Of a DNA stretch of 64,000 nucleotides, positions 8,761-17,966 are shown one piece after another; the stretch's first letter is position 1; each line of letters starts with the position of its first letter. Position numbers and translations under genes: made by a program. This stretch comes from JAJCYL01 sp965206015 (GTDB lineage: Bacteria; Bacteroidota; Bacteroidia; Cytophagales; Cyclobacteriaceae). The notes beneath the pieces were generated by a model. That model did no database searches, was not told the origin of the DNA, and saw only the letters and a list, made by a program, of their open reading frames with translations. The DNA lies in the NCBI GenBank assembly GCA_965206015.1, contig CBDBIW010000016.1, positions 1,284,764 to 1,348,763 of the forward strand, given 5' to 3'.

Positions 8761-10415
8761 TAATTTTTATTAAATAGCGTGAGCAGTGGTTTATCAGTAA
8801 TGTGCCATTTAATGCTGGTGAGTATCTGAAAATTATTGACGTCTAGATTTTCATAAAAGTGCCAATTCATTCTTCTTGAATAAATGACTTTGGCAGAAAA
8901 CTCATGATTTTTAAAGAAACGAACTGCTTCTACACCAAAATTCCATTCTACATCGTGTCTTTGGAACTCTCCACTAGGACCATATCTACTCCAAAAATAG
9001 TCATCATTAAATCTAATCTTTTGAAGAGAGAATGCGAATTTTCCGGTAGTACTGTAACGGTCAAGCCGAATGAGTTGACTTTTTGAGCCCGGGCCGATGG
9101 GTGCACCGAGTAAATGGCCATTATGGGTATATCCCTGCCTGATGACGCTATGAGTGTAAATAGTGCCTGAGGCCCTGATTTCCCTGGTTCTGGTGGTGGC
9201 CAGTGAAGTATGTTCAAACCCTAATTTATAAGTGGCTGATGCAGTTGCAAATGACTTTTGTAGTCCTATGGAAAAGACACTACCATGTTCAGGCTCCTTA
9301 ACCAGATCCTTAAAGTCTAACCAAAAGTCATTCCTGACCCATTCAAAGTAAAATTCGGCACCGGCTTGTTTGAAGATCCATCGAATATCCATTGATAAAT
9401 ACTGATCTGTATCATCATTGACAAGCCCACCAGTCGGGGAAAGTTTAGCTGTGGGATCCGCATTTTTTAAACCGAGAAATAGATCTCCTAACTCTAATCC
9501 GTCGTTAGGCCAATCTTGATAAAGTATTCTGCCCATGCTAATTGAAAATCCTTTCATGAATTGAGAAAAACTTGGCCTGTAGCCAAAAGCGAGACCTACA
9601 ATATATCGCTTGTCATTTGAAGGGATGTTTTCGAAGTAATCAGATTCTCCCAACTTACCCCAAATAGAGTTGAGTTCGAAATCACCATATTTTGTACGGA
9701 TCGGTTTTGAAGTGCCTATATTTAGATGGGGAAATCCTGGGGCGGTATTGCTCATCAAGATGGGATTAGCTACACTTGGTCCCCACCATATGTTTTCGGT
9801 GCCAAACTTGATTTGAACTGGCCCTATGACTGCCGAGATATTACTCTGACCCCAATCGAATTCGCTAAAGGAGTCGAAGCCATAAATCTGTACCCAATCG
9901 ATTTGATTAGACAACTGATAATTTAAATCGTTTTGTCTTGGATTTAGGCCCGTTTGCCCAGGAGACTGCCGTTGAAAATGCCTGTTTTGGGCATGATAAA
10001 AATTTGGGTAAAGAACTCCGGTTATCGGGCCCCATTTTAGCTTAAATCCAGCATTGAGACCCACTGTTGATCCCCGTCCGCTCCACAGAGGCCCGTCATT
10101 ATATGTACGAGAGTATTTTGAATTATATGTGTAGTCAATTCTCGGGCTCAAAGCATAAATATTTAGCCCTTCTCCCTGAGGGTCGGAGTAATATGTAAGT
10201 TGTTTCTTCCATACACCCAAACTGTCTTGAGAAACAGAATCATTTTGCCATATTTCAGCCTGATTGGAATGGAATATAATGGGGTTGTTTACCGGTTTTT
10301 CCTGGATTTCAAGCAACCTGGCATAATCTCTTATATAGTCATTTACTGAAATTAACCCCTGGCTCAAACCAGTATTTGATAAAAACAGTATCAAGATTCC
10401 AAGACAACTTTTCAT
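8760..10415 (-). CDS. Wzi-like capsule assembly outer membrane protein
   Basis: This 551-residue protein has a signal peptide (MKSCLGILILFLSNTGLSQG) and a beta-barrel composition rich in alternating aromatic residues. The central region, with GPLWSGRGSTVGLNAGF, WGPITGVLYPNFYHAQNR and KFGTENIWWGPSV, matches the capsule assembly protein Wzi family. Wzi proteins form an outer membrane barrel that anchors group 1 capsule or other exopolysaccharide at the cell surface. It is the first gene of a two-gene minus-strand operon with the membrane protein at 7381-8760, and lies divergent from the glycosyltransferase at 10634. It fits attachment of the glycan made by this cluster. Confidence 0.8.
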   Translation of the reverse strand: MKSCLGILILFLSNTGLSQGLISVNDYIRDYARLLEIQEKPVNNPIIFHSNQAEIWQNDSVSQDSLGVWKKQLTYYSDPQGEGLNIYALSPRIDYTYNSKYSRTYNDGPLWSGRGSTVGLNAGFKLKWGPITGVLYPNFYHAQNRHFQRQSPGQTGLNPRQNDLNYQLSNQIDWVQIYGFDSFSEFDWGQSNISAVIGPVQIKFGTENIWWGPSVANPILMSNTAPGFPHLNIGTSKPIRTKYGDFELNSIWGKLGESDYFENIPSNDKRYIVGLAFGYRPSFSQFMKGFSISMGRILYQDWPNDGLELGDLFLGLKNADPTAKLSPTGGLVNDDTDQYLSMDIRWIFKQAGAEFYFEWVRNDFWLDFKDLVKEPEHGSVFSIGLQKSFATASATYKLGFEHTSLATTRTREIRASGTIYTHSVIRQGYTHNGHLLGAPIGPGSKSQLIRLDRYSTTGKFAFSLQKIRFNDDYFWSRYGPSGEFQRHDVEWNFGVEAVRFFKNHEFSAKVIYSRRMNWHFYENLDVNNFQILTSIKWHITDKPLLTLFNKN

Positions 10416-10633
10416 TCTGATCCAATTTTCCCTGCAATTATAATTGATAGTTAGAGTTCTATCTCGTAAATCGCCATGTTCCCCGGGAAATTGGTGAATA
10501 TATCCAAATTGTTATCTTTCTTTGATCTAAGAATTTTGTGAAGTATCCCTGAATATTGATTAGGTGTCCCAACGTCTTAATCAATTTGGTTTTCTTTTCC
10601 AGTTTTCTGCTTTGAGATTAATGTTGACTTGTA

Positions 10634-12217
10634 ATGAGGCCTATAAGATACCTTGAACTGATAAACCAACTTATAACCCTATTTATACTTTTGGGTACAG
10701 TCGGTGTCATTCTATTTATCAGATATAGGTATCTGAATGTGCCATTTGGGCGAGATGAAGGTGAATATGCTTATGGTGCGAACATCCTGCTTCAGGGCAA
10801 GGAACTGTATAGTAATGTTTACAGTCTCAAATGGCCTGGAATTTTTTTTATTTACTCTGCGGTTATTGGAATTCTAGGGAAATCAGTATGGGCGGTCCAT
10901 ACCGGTCTTTTGATTTTCAATCTAAGTACATCACTAGTGATATATAAAATACTGGGATCACTAATTTCTAATGTACCAGCTGTAATTGGTTCTATCTCAT
11001 TTCTAGTTTTTATGGTGCAAAAGGAGATTCAAGGAATATTTGCCAATATTGAGCATTTCGCAATATTCTTCTTGTCGCTTGGCATTTATAGGTTGCTGGG
11101 GTATTGGAAATCGAACAACAAATTTGACCTCTTTGGAGCGGGTCTATTTTCTGGGCTAGCCCTTATAAATAAACAGCATGCTGTTGGCTATATTGTTGCT
11201 ATCGGAATAGGTATTGTAATTAAATGCTATTTTGATCAAGAAACTCGCCTTTGGTTCCGATCATTAATTACTTATGGTTTGGGTGTTATTTGCCCAGTAT
11301 TATTGGTCGTTTTATGGGCCGTCACATTCGACAATTTCGACAGATTTTGGTTTCATACTGTAATCTATGCACATGAGTATACCGGGATACTTTCTATGAA
11401 AGAGGGCCTTTTTGTACTCACTAAAAGATTTAAGGAAACACTATTTGTTAATCCCGGCTTGTGGTTGAGTGCTTATCTTGGTTTGTTGATCATTCCACGG
11501 TCCGGACTTGATCGACATATAATGACACTCCTTTACTTGCTCTTTATTGGTGCTTTTATTGCGATGAGTTTTGGGTTTTATTATCGACCACATTATGTAA
11601 TGTTTATGCCCTTAGTCCTCAGTATATTGATAGGTGTATCTATGAACTTCATTTTTGAATATAAAAAATGGCTTCCTATTTCGATTTTTATTGCTTCAGT
11701 TGGTTATTATTTTGCCTCAGATCGCAATTACTTGTTCATCTGGACTCCAGATGAAGCTGTGGACGAAATTTATAATCTGGAACCGTTCCAGGCTACCATG
11801 ACAATTGGTAAATATCTTAAGGTCAACTCTTTGCCGACTGACAGAATTTTGATAGTAGGTTCTGAGCCTCAAGTGAATTTTTATGCTAACAAAAATACGG
11901 TGACAGGCTATATATATACATTACCATTGGTGGAGGATCAGGTATTTTCAGGGGATATGACGAGTGAATGGGTTAAGGAATTTACTACTAGTTCGCCAGA
12001 ATTCATCGTGATAATGGGGCCATGGATTCCTTTCGTTAGGGGTAATAATGGATTCACTAAAATATGGGATACCACACAACATTATATTAATGACAATAAT
12101 TATATACTAGTGGGGATATTAGAGATGTCCGGCAATGACGTTATTAGGGAATATTGGGGTGAAAGTATAGAGATGCCTGATGACAGTGGCCCTTTGTTAC
12201 TGATATATAAAAAATAA
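10634..12217 (+). CDS. GT39/ArnT-like membrane glycosyltransferase
   Basis: This 527-residue protein begins with a membrane helix and then the loop FGRDEGEYAYGANILLQGKE. That DE pair after the first helix is the hallmark of PMT_2/ArnT-type GT-C glycosyltransferases, which use polyprenyl-phosphate sugars to modify lipids or proteins on the periplasmic side. About ten further helices occupy residues 60-360, and a soluble C-terminal domain of about 150 residues follows. The neighbouring DPM1-like enzyme could make its donor. It ends at a strong Rho-independent terminator (12331-12363). The acceptor is unknown. Confidence 0.78.
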   Translation: MRPIRYLELINQLITLFILLGTVGVILFIRYRYLNVPFGRDEGEYAYGANILLQGKELYSNVYSLKWPGIFFIYSAVIGILGKSVWAVHTGLLIFNLSTSLVIYKILGSLISNVPAVIGSISFLVFMVQKEIQGIFANIEHFAIFFLSLGIYRLLGYWKSNNKFDLFGAGLFSGLALINKQHAVGYIVAIGIGIVIKCYFDQETRLWFRSLITYGLGVICPVLLVVLWAVTFDNFDRFWFHTVIYAHEYTGILSMKEGLFVLTKRFKETLFVNPGLWLSAYLGLLIIPRSGLDRHIMTLLYLLFIGAFIAMSFGFYYRPHYVMFMPLVLSILIGVSMNFIFEYKKWLPISIFIASVGYYFASDRNYLFIWTPDEAVDEIYNLEPFQATMTIGKYLKVNSLPTDRILIVGSEPQVNFYANKNTVTGYIYTLPLVEDQVFSGDMTSEWVKEFTTSSPEFIVIMGPWIPFVRGNNGFTKIWDTTQHYINDNNYILVGILEMSGNDVIREYWGESIEMPDDSGPLLLIYKK

Positions 12218-12542
12218 GTTTAAATGGTCTTAAGATTCCCGTTAAGAATTTGTCGCATTTCATTTAACTATTGAACCAGGTTTATGGAAATGGCACCTTA
12301 TAGGTAAGCGATTTTTTTGGTTAAAATCTAGGGTCAGTAATTGAAGTTTGCTGACCCTTTTTTGCCGTAATTATTCACTGATTTTGAATTAATTATAATG
12401 TTGTTCGTGATATTCCACATTTGGAGGAACACTATTTTCTTCCGCCGTTATAAAGCGCATTTGAAATTGCGCCTATTTATTGCTATCTCATCTGATATAC
12501 TTAGTTTTAGCAATTAAGCCTAATATATTATTAAGTATCACA
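12218..12542. other. Intergenic region with terminator and possible promoter
   Basis: No gene is seen in these 325 bases. The left part holds the terminator listed at 12331-12363. Around 12454-12471 is a short dyad, GCGCA and TGCGC arms eight bases apart, just ahead of the sterol desaturase gene. It could be an operator, but the evidence is slight. Confidence 0.5.
12331..12363 (+). terminator. Rho-independent terminator after GT39 gene
   Basis: A perfect seven-base stem, GGGTCAG (12331-12337) and CTGACCC (12351-12357), with a 13-base loop is followed by six T residues (12358-12363). It lies about 110 bases past the stop of the GT39-like gene. Confidence 0.85.
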
Positions 12543-13448
12543 ATGGACTTACCGATTACCCCCTTCATTAAATACATTTATCCCTTTCTCATAGCCTTAA
12601 TAATTATAGAATATTTACAGGCACGGGACTTGTATGATTTAAAGGAATCAGCTGCTAGTATGGTTATTGCAATTGTTGCAACCATGATAGCTACGGTTAC
12701 GAAAGTTTACGCCTTGGGCGTTTTTATTCTGATTTTCGAAACATTCAAGGAATTCAGACTTCAATATCTTGGATTCGAAACTTTGGGGTGGGCGTGGTAC
12801 GTCTGGATCATTGCTATTATATGTGATGATTTTAATTTTTACTGGCATCACAGGTCAAGCCATAATATCCGCTTATTGTGGGCAGCTCACGTCCCCCACC
12901 ACAACGCTGATACTTTTAACCTTACAGTCTCCGTAAGAAATGGATGGTTCATCACCTTATACAAACCTGTATTTTGGTTATGGATGCCATTGGCAGGTTT
13001 TGAACCATTGATGGTTGGCACAGCTCTTATTGTTAATGCTGCTTACCAATTTTTCCTGCATTCTCAGCTGGTGCCTTCATTAGGCTGGTATGAAAAGGTA
13101 TTCAACACCCCTTATATTCATCAAGTCCATCACAGTAGCAATGTTGAATACCTTGATAGAAATCACGGTGGAATGCTAATAATCTGGGACAAAATCTTCG
13201 GAACTTATCAGAAGGTAATAAAAGATGTAAAATTCAAATATGGTGTTATTCATGGCCCTCAATCTGTCAATCCCATTGAAGCTAATACGCATGAATTTAA
13301 AGGTATTTGGAATGATATGAAGAAAAGCCCCAAGCTTTTAGACAAATTGAAGTATATCTTTTATCCACCTGGTTGGAGCCACGACAATTCGTCAAAAACA
13401 GCTAAACAACTTCAACAGGAACTTCGAGCAGCCAGAGTACCTGCTTAG
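12543..13448 (+). CDS. Sterol desaturase/fatty acid hydroxylase family protein
   Basis: This is a membrane-bound di-iron enzyme of the fatty acid hydroxylase superfamily, which hydroxylates or desaturates lipids. The histidine clusters are visible: HHRSSH, HVPHHNAD and HQVHHSSN, together with a further H in LHSQL. Four or five hydrophobic segments surround them. I start it at ATG 12543 (MDLPITPFIKY); an upstream TTG at 12480 would add 21 residues. The substrate could be a hopanoid, sphingolipid or fatty acid; Bacteroidota often carry several such enzymes. It lies 81 bases before the best start of the gamma-glutamyltransferase gene. Confidence 0.85.
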   Translation: MDLPITPFIKYIYPFLIALIIIEYLQARDLYDLKESAASMVIAIVATMIATVTKVYALGVFILIFETFKEFRLQYLGFETLGWAWYVWIIAIICDDFNFYWHHRSSHNIRLLWAAHVPHHNADTFNLTVSVRNGWFITLYKPVFWLWMPLAGFEPLMVGTALIVNAAYQFFLHSQLVPSLGWYEKVFNTPYIHQVHHSSNVEYLDRNHGGMLIIWDKIFGTYQKVIKDVKFKYGVIHGPQSVNPIEANTHEFKGIWNDMKKSPKLLDKLKYIFYPPGWSHDNSSKTAKQLQQELRAARVPA

Positions 13449-13529
13449 CCCCATATTCTTTTTATACTAATGGCAACCACTCTATTGAATGTCTTCAGTA
13501 AATTTAGAGTGACATACTTCTTTAGGATC

Positions 13530-15386
13530 ATGAGATATTCAATAAAATTAATCGCCTGCCTGATAATGTTTTCTTCTGTGAGCATGGCCCAAAGAACTCA
13601 AAAACCTGTCTTGCATGCCAAACATTGGTTAGCAATCACCGGGAAACCTCTTGGAGCAACAGCTGGTGCCATGATATTCAATCAGAATGGTAATGCAGTA
13701 GATGCCGCATGCGCTATGCTGGCGGCTACTTGTACTATGTGGGATGTTCTCAGTTGGGGAGGTGAAACCCAAGCTTTGATCTACAATCCAAAAACAAAAA
13801 AAGTAATCGGTATCAATGCACTCGGTGTGGCACCTACTGGAGCAACCCCTGAATTCTATAAGAGTAAAGGGTATAATTACCCTCCTCAATCGGGACCATT
13901 ATCTGCGGTCACTCCTGGCACACCCGGAGGGTTAATGACCATGTTAGCTGAGTATGGAACTATGAGTTTGTCGCAGGTATTAGCACCAGCAATTGAAATG
14001 GCCAAAGGGTATCCAATGGAGGCCGATGCGATAAGAAGAATCGATGCGAATGTTGATTTGATTAAAGAATGGCCGTACTCAAAGGAAGTTTTTTTGACTC
14101 ATCAGGGAGAGAAAAAAGAATCACCTTATCAGGGAGAGATATTTGTTCAACAAGATTTGTACATCATGCTAAACAAATTGGTTGAAGAGGAGGCCAAAGC
14201 ACTGAAGAAGGGAAAATCAAGGAAGGAAGCCATTTATGAGGCTTATAAGAGATTCTATACAGGTGATATTGCTCAGGAGTTTGTAAGAGGTTGCCAGGAA
14301 CAAGGAGGCTTGATAACAATGAAAGACCTGGCTACCTGGAAAGTGTATACTGAGAAACCTGTTACTACAAATTATAAAGGAATTGATGTTTACAAGTTGA
14401 CTACATGGGTCCAGGGACCTGTCCTGCTACAAGCTCTTAACATGGTGGAGCAAATGGATGTAAAGGCAATGGGATATAATTCGGCAAACTATCTCCATTC
14501 AATATTTCAGGTTATGAATATGACCTTTGCTGATCGCGATTTTTACTACGGCGATCCATATAATGGACCTAAAGAACCGATAGAAGGGTTATTATCAAAA
14601 GACTATGCAAAGCAAAGATTGGAACAGATTGATTGGAACAAAAATGATGTGAACATCAAGCCAGGCGACCCATATCCTTTTCAAGGTGAAAAAAATCCCT
14701 TCAATGAATTCATCGAAAAGTGGCATGATAAACCACTTGAGGTCAAACCAGTGGGTGCTAATTATAATTTCGATGACCATGAATTTTTACCAACTGAATT
14801 TTACAGCGGTACAACTTCCATACAAACAGCGGACAAAGAGGGGTGGGTGGTATCAATTACACCAAGTGGAGGATGGATACCAGCGACGATTGCCGGGAAG
14901 ACGGGTATTGGAATGAGCCAGCGGGCACAAAGTTTTGTGTTAAACGAAAGCGAAAATCCGTTTAATGTAATAGAACCAGGTAAGAGGCCGAGAGCTACCT
15001 TAACTCCTAGTATGGCTCTGAAGGATGGTAAGCCTTTCATTTCATTCGCCGTTCAAGGAGGAGATGGTCAAGATCAAAACCTGCTACAATTTTTTCTTAA
15101 TATGGTTGAGTTCGGGATGAATGTTCAGGAGGCAGCCGAAGCGGCTAATATGAACAGTTTTCAGATGAGAGGTTCTTTCGGAGAGCATGAGATCCAACCA
15201 GGCAGAATGCTTTTAAATGAGTCTGCCCCACCATATACCAGGAAGCAATTAAAAGAAATGGGCTATGAACTTGAATACAGTGAGAGAACCTCCGGTCCAA
15301 TTAATGCTATTTATTTTGATTGGAAAAACGGAACATTTTGGGGCGGATCAAGTAATCATGGGGACGACTACGGTATTGGGTGGTAG
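13530..15386 (+). CDS. Secreted gamma-glutamyltransferase family protein
   Basis: This Ntn-hydrolase of the gamma-glutamyltranspeptidase family is made as a precursor that cuts itself before a threonine. The family removes or transfers gamma-glutamyl groups, for example from glutathione, and includes acylase-like members. From ATG 13530 it has a clean signal peptide (MRYSIKLIACLIMFSSVSMAQ) and 618 residues; an ATG at 13470 would add 20 residues ahead of it. The likely nucleophile is the first T of SGTTSIQT (codon at 14811), and the active-site region QGGDGQDQ is seen near 15055. The usual TTH after the nucleophile is TTS here, so this is a divergent subgroup and substrate specificity may differ. 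Confidence 0.83.
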   Translation: MRYSIKLIACLIMFSSVSMAQRTQKPVLHAKHWLAITGKPLGATAGAMIFNQNGNAVDAACAMLAATCTMWDVLSWGGETQALIYNPKTKKVIGINALGVAPTGATPEFYKSKGYNYPPQSGPLSAVTPGTPGGLMTMLAEYGTMSLSQVLAPAIEMAKGYPMEADAIRRIDANVDLIKEWPYSKEVFLTHQGEKKESPYQGEIFVQQDLYIMLNKLVEEEAKALKKGKSRKEAIYEAYKRFYTGDIAQEFVRGCQEQGGLITMKDLATWKVYTEKPVTTNYKGIDVYKLTTWVQGPVLLQALNMVEQMDVKAMGYNSANYLHSIFQVMNMTFADRDFYYGDPYNGPKEPIEGLLSKDYAKQRLEQIDWNKNDVNIKPGDPYPFQGEKNPFNEFIEKWHDKPLEVKPVGANYNFDDHEFLPTEFYSGTTSIQTADKEGWVVSITPSGGWIPATIAGKTGIGMSQRAQSFVLNESENPFNVIEPGKRPRATLTPSMALKDGKPFISFAVQGGDGQDQNLLQFFLNMVEFGMNVQEAAEAANMNSFQMRGSFGEHEIQPGRMLLNESAPPYTRKQLKEMGYELEYSERTSGPINAIYFDWKNGTFWGGSSNHGDDYGIGW

Positions 15387-15403
15387 TAACTCACTGAAAT
15401 TGT

Positions 15404-15411
15404 TAATTTTG
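15404..15411 (+). promoter_or_regulatory. Bacteroidota -7 box before sigma factor gene
   Basis: TAATTTTG matches TAnnTTTG. A TTG at 15376-15378 lies 25 bases upstream, slightly long for a -33 box. Transcription would begin almost at the TTG start codon at 15419, implying a near-leaderless message. Confidence 0.35.
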
Positions 15412-15418
15412 CACAACA

Positions 15419-16039
15419 TTGCATCAGGATACTACCATAACTCTTTACCAGCCTATTTTGCAATCAATTGCGGTCAGGATGGTGGGATGTGCTGAGGATG
15501 CGGAAGACATTGTCCAGGATACATTTTTAAAGTGGCTAACCCTTGATACCAGTAAAGTCTCTAATACCAAAGCATATCTAATTAAATCTGTTACAAATAA
15601 TTGCCTCAACCATCTGAATTCCATTAAAAGAAAGAAGGACGAGATATTTGACAATCTGAGCCCTTCGGATTTTATTGAGAAATATAAAGAGAAAGAAATA
15701 TTCAAATTTGACCTTGAGAATGAATTGTCAGCTGCTCTTGTAGTCATACATAAAAAGCTGGAGCCAGTAGAAAAGGCAGTCTACATTCTACGTGAGGTAT
15801 TCAATTTTGAATACGATGAATTGCAGGTATTATTTGATAGAAAAAAGGAAAATTGCCGTCAACTCTTTTCCCGTGCTAAGGACAAATTAAATAATGAATC
15901 CGCCAGGTTTAGACTTGACATTCCCAAGCATATTCAAATGCTTGACAGCTTTAAGAAGGCTTGTGATCTTGGTAACATCACCGATTTAATTGGAGACTTA
16001 TCCAATGACATTAAGGACAAATTCCACTCCTCAAAATGA
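15419..16039 (+). CDS. ECF sigma factor, SigJ-like, short C-terminus
   Basis: This 206-residue RNA polymerase sigma-70 family factor has region 2 near residues 8-42 (LYQPILQSIAVRM, AEDAEDIVQDTFLKWL) and region 4 near 105-160 (LEPVEKAVYILREVFNFEYD, ENCRQLFSRAKDKL). The ENCRQLF pattern is typical of SigJ-type ECF factors, which usually carry a SnoaL-like domain at the C-terminus that controls activity. Here only about 40 residues follow region 4, so that domain is reduced to a stub (MLDSFKKACDLGNITDL). I use the TTG at 15419 because the next ATG (15479) would remove part of region 2. No anti-sigma gene is adjacent. Targets are unknown. Confidence 0.8.
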   Translation: MHQDTTITLYQPILQSIAVRMVGCAEDAEDIVQDTFLKWLTLDTSKVSNTKAYLIKSVTNNCLNHLNSIKRKKDEIFDNLSPSDFIEKYKEKEIFKFDLENELSAALVVIHKKLEPVEKAVYILREVFNFEYDELQVLFDRKKENCRQLFSRAKDKLNNESARFRLDIPKHIQMLDSFKKACDLGNITDLIGDLSNDIKDKFHSSK

Positions 16040-16128
16040 TTTTCTTTCCTTACCTGTCACAAAACATGATCCCCATTGTCTGTTAAATAGAGTCTCTAAT
16101 TGGGCTGTTAACCTTAAACTATTCTGAA

Positions 16129-16899
16129 ATGGAAGTCGTTATCCTCTTTTTTATAGCACATTGGTATTTGTCGCTGTTCTTTCAAACATTTTTCATGCAT
16201 CGATACGCCTCCCATAAGGCATTTACTATGAATGAATTTACGGAGAAAGTCTTTTTCGTTCTGACCTGGATATTTCAGGGTTCTAATTATCTCAGCCCTT
16301 TTGGTTACGGTGTGATGCACAGAATGCATCACGCATTTGCTGATACTCCGGATGATCCCCATTCTCCGAAATATGACGAGACATTGTTTAAGATGATGTG
16401 GAAAACAAAAACAATCTATTCGGCGATTGCCAATGGGAAAATGGAGGTGGAAGCTCGATTCACCAAAGGAGTCCCTCGTTGGGAGGCATTTGACCAAATT
16501 GCAAGATCATGGCCTTCCAGGATATTCTGGGGAGCCTGTTATACTTTGGTGTATTTCAATTTTGCTACCGAATGGTGGTTGTGGTTGCTGTTGCCAATTC
16601 AGTTTTTGATGTCACCTATTCATGGTGCTATTATTAATTGGTTTGCTCACAAGTATGGCTATCGAAATTTTGAGGTTTCGGATACTTCACGAAACTTTCT
16701 TCCAATTGACTTTTTGATGATGGGAGAGAGTTATCATAACAACCATCATAAACATGGAACGCGAGCGAACTTTGGAGGAGTAAGGTGGCATGAATTAGAT
16801 CCCACTTATATGGCTATTTGGGTGCTTAATAAACTTGGAGTTATCCATCTGGTCAAGACTACAGCATTAAAACAAGAAAGAATTAAACAAGCTGCTTAA
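16129..16899 (+). CDS. Acyl-CoA/fatty acid desaturase
   Basis: This 256-residue membrane di-iron desaturase shows the three histidine boxes: HRYASH near residue 24, HRMHH near residue 64 and HNNHH near residue 204. This spacing fits the delta-9 type acyl-CoA or acyl-lipid desaturases that introduce a double bond in fatty acids and adjust membrane fluidity. Four hydrophobic segments are seen. The gene stands alone, with a sigma factor gene 89 bases upstream and the tRNA-Pro promoter just downstream. Confidence 0.88.
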   Translation: MEVVILFFIAHWYLSLFFQTFFMHRYASHKAFTMNEFTEKVFFVLTWIFQGSNYLSPFGYGVMHRMHHAFADTPDDPHSPKYDETLFKMMWKTKTIYSAIANGKMEVEARFTKGVPRWEAFDQIARSWPSRIFWGACYTLVYFNFATEWWLWLLLPIQFLMSPIHGAIINWFAHKYGYRNFEVSDTSRNFLPIDFLMMGESYHNNHHKHGTRANFGGVRWHELDPTYMAIWVLNKLGVIHLVKTTALKQERIKQAA

Positions 16900-16915
16900 T
16901 CGTTGTCAGTTTTTG

Positions 16916-16945
16916 TTGCCAGAATAATTCATTACTCTATATTTG
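16916..16945 (+). promoter_or_regulatory. Promoter of tRNA-Pro
   Basis: A TTG (16916-16918) and TATATTTG (16938-16945, matching TAnnTTTG) are separated by 19 bases, an ideal Bacteroidota -33/-7 pair. Transcription would start near 16951, about 57 bases before the mature tRNA. Confidence 0.7.
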
Positions 16946-17007
16946 CAGCCCGTTTGGATGAGGGCATGAATCATATTCAGACCTGACAACCAAACTCATA
17001 TACAATT

Positions 17008-17084
17008 CGGGGTGTAGCGCAGCCCGGTAGCGCACCTGGTTTGGGACCAGGGGGTCCCAGGTTCGAATCCTGGTACCCCGACCA
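17008..17084 (+). tRNA. tRNA-Pro (anticodon UGG)
   Basis: The 77-base sequence folds as a cloverleaf. The acceptor arm pairs CGGGGTG with TACCCCG (one G-U pair), the D arm follows GTAGCGCAG, and the anticodon stem CCTGG/CCAGG holds the loop TTTGGGA with anticodon TGG at 17042-17044. The T arm contains GGTTCGAATCC. The discriminator base is A and the CCA tail is encoded in the DNA. It reads CCA and related proline codons. It has a good promoter upstream and a terminator directly after it. Confidence 0.97.
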
Positions 17085-17091
17085 ATCAAAG

Positions 17092-17117
17092 CCTTTGGCA
17101 TAGCCAGGGGTTTTTTT
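17092..17117 (+). terminator. Terminator of tRNA-Pro
   Basis: CCTTTGGC (17092-17099) pairs with GCCAGGGG (17103-17110) around a three-base loop, using two G-U pairs, and is followed by seven T residues. It sits eight bases after the CCA end of the tRNA. Confidence 0.8.
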
Positions 17118-17320
17118 GTTCCAAACCAATGAAGTTCATCACTATCAGTTTGGCTCAAAAAAAGAATAATGAGAGAAGCGATAGTTTCGTTAGTAGATCC
17201 TGAAAACATGGAGCAGTAGAATCGAATTTTCCAGTCAGAAAATTGTCGAATAGATCAGGCAACTGCTACCTTAGCTTAAAGAATGTTCACGCGTAATCAA
17301 AATTCAAGGAATACAGGTTT

Positions 17321-17560
17321 ATGTTGTTCTCAAGCCTGACTTTTATCTTCATTTTTCTTCCAGCAACTCTCGCATTCTCCACATTTCAGCAAATTTCTCT
17401 TTTATGGGATATATATATATATATATATATATATCGAAACCCTAGTACGGTGCGGGTAAGATTCTTGAATACCGCTGTTTACATAAGTGCTTTTCCGCAA
17501 TTGATTGGTGGCCCCATAGTAAGGTATAATGACATTATTGATCAAATTAAATCCACTTGA
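17321..17560 (+). pseudogene. MBOAT (AlgI-like) acyltransferase remnant
   Basis: The first 20 residues (MLFSSLTFIFIFLPATLAFS) are the standard start of AlgI-type MBOAT O-acyltransferases that acetylate exported polysaccharides. After the (AT)13 tract the frame resumes with FPQLIGGPIVRYNDI, which normally lies about 150 residues further into such proteins. The intervening membrane segments and the catalytic histidine part are missing, so the gene has an internal deletion and a truncated 3' end. The product, if made, would be nonfunctional. Confidence 0.75.
17409..17434. repeat. (AT)13 microsatellite
   Basis: Thirteen uninterrupted AT units lie exactly at the internal deletion junction of the MBOAT remnant. 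Confidence 0.95.
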
Positions 17561-17569
17561 GGCTTCTCC

Positions 17570-17966
17570 AGCAGTGATGACACCGGGAAGGAGAGCTAAA
17601 TGATTTCAAGACATCTGCCTCGCCACCAATCGGAGGTAATTCTTTTATGGACGACATGGTGCAAATCCCTTTCCCCACCTCCCTGTTGAGAACATTAGTA
17701 TTGTTCGCTCTGATGATCACCTCATCCAATTCGGCAATTTCATCTTTTAATAAAAAATTGATTTTACCACTCCCAATCACATTGATTTTCTTAATATCTG
17801 CTAGGTATCCTGTCGGACTTATCCGGAATGTATAGAAGCCTGTATATAAAGTCAGTTTGAAAGCACCATTTTCGTCAGTGCTTGTACCTATTTCCTGCCT
17901 CTCTATATTCAAACTGGCACCTGCCAAGAGTTGACCAGTTCCAACATCCTTACCGTTGCTTGACAA
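17570..17966 (-). pseudogene. TonB-dependent receptor N-terminal fragment
   Basis: The fragment carries a carboxypeptidase-regulatory-like beta domain (LLAGASLNIERQEIGTSTDE followed by the GAFKLTLYTGFYTFRI stretch) and the start of a plug domain (ELDEVIIRANNTNVLNREVG, IKELPPIGGEADVLKSF). The expected continuation LPGVITAGEASSGFN is present but in a shifted frame, at about 17545-17590. There is no signal peptide and no barrel. It is the 5' part of a decayed SusC/FecA-type receptor, fused tail to tail with the MBOAT remnant. Confidence 0.75.

Noticed and set aside
16937..17209. A 90-codon minus-strand reading frame across the tRNA-Pro gene
   Set aside because: Its residues GTRIRTWDPLVPNQVRYRAAL are the antisense of the tRNA, a well known false gene.
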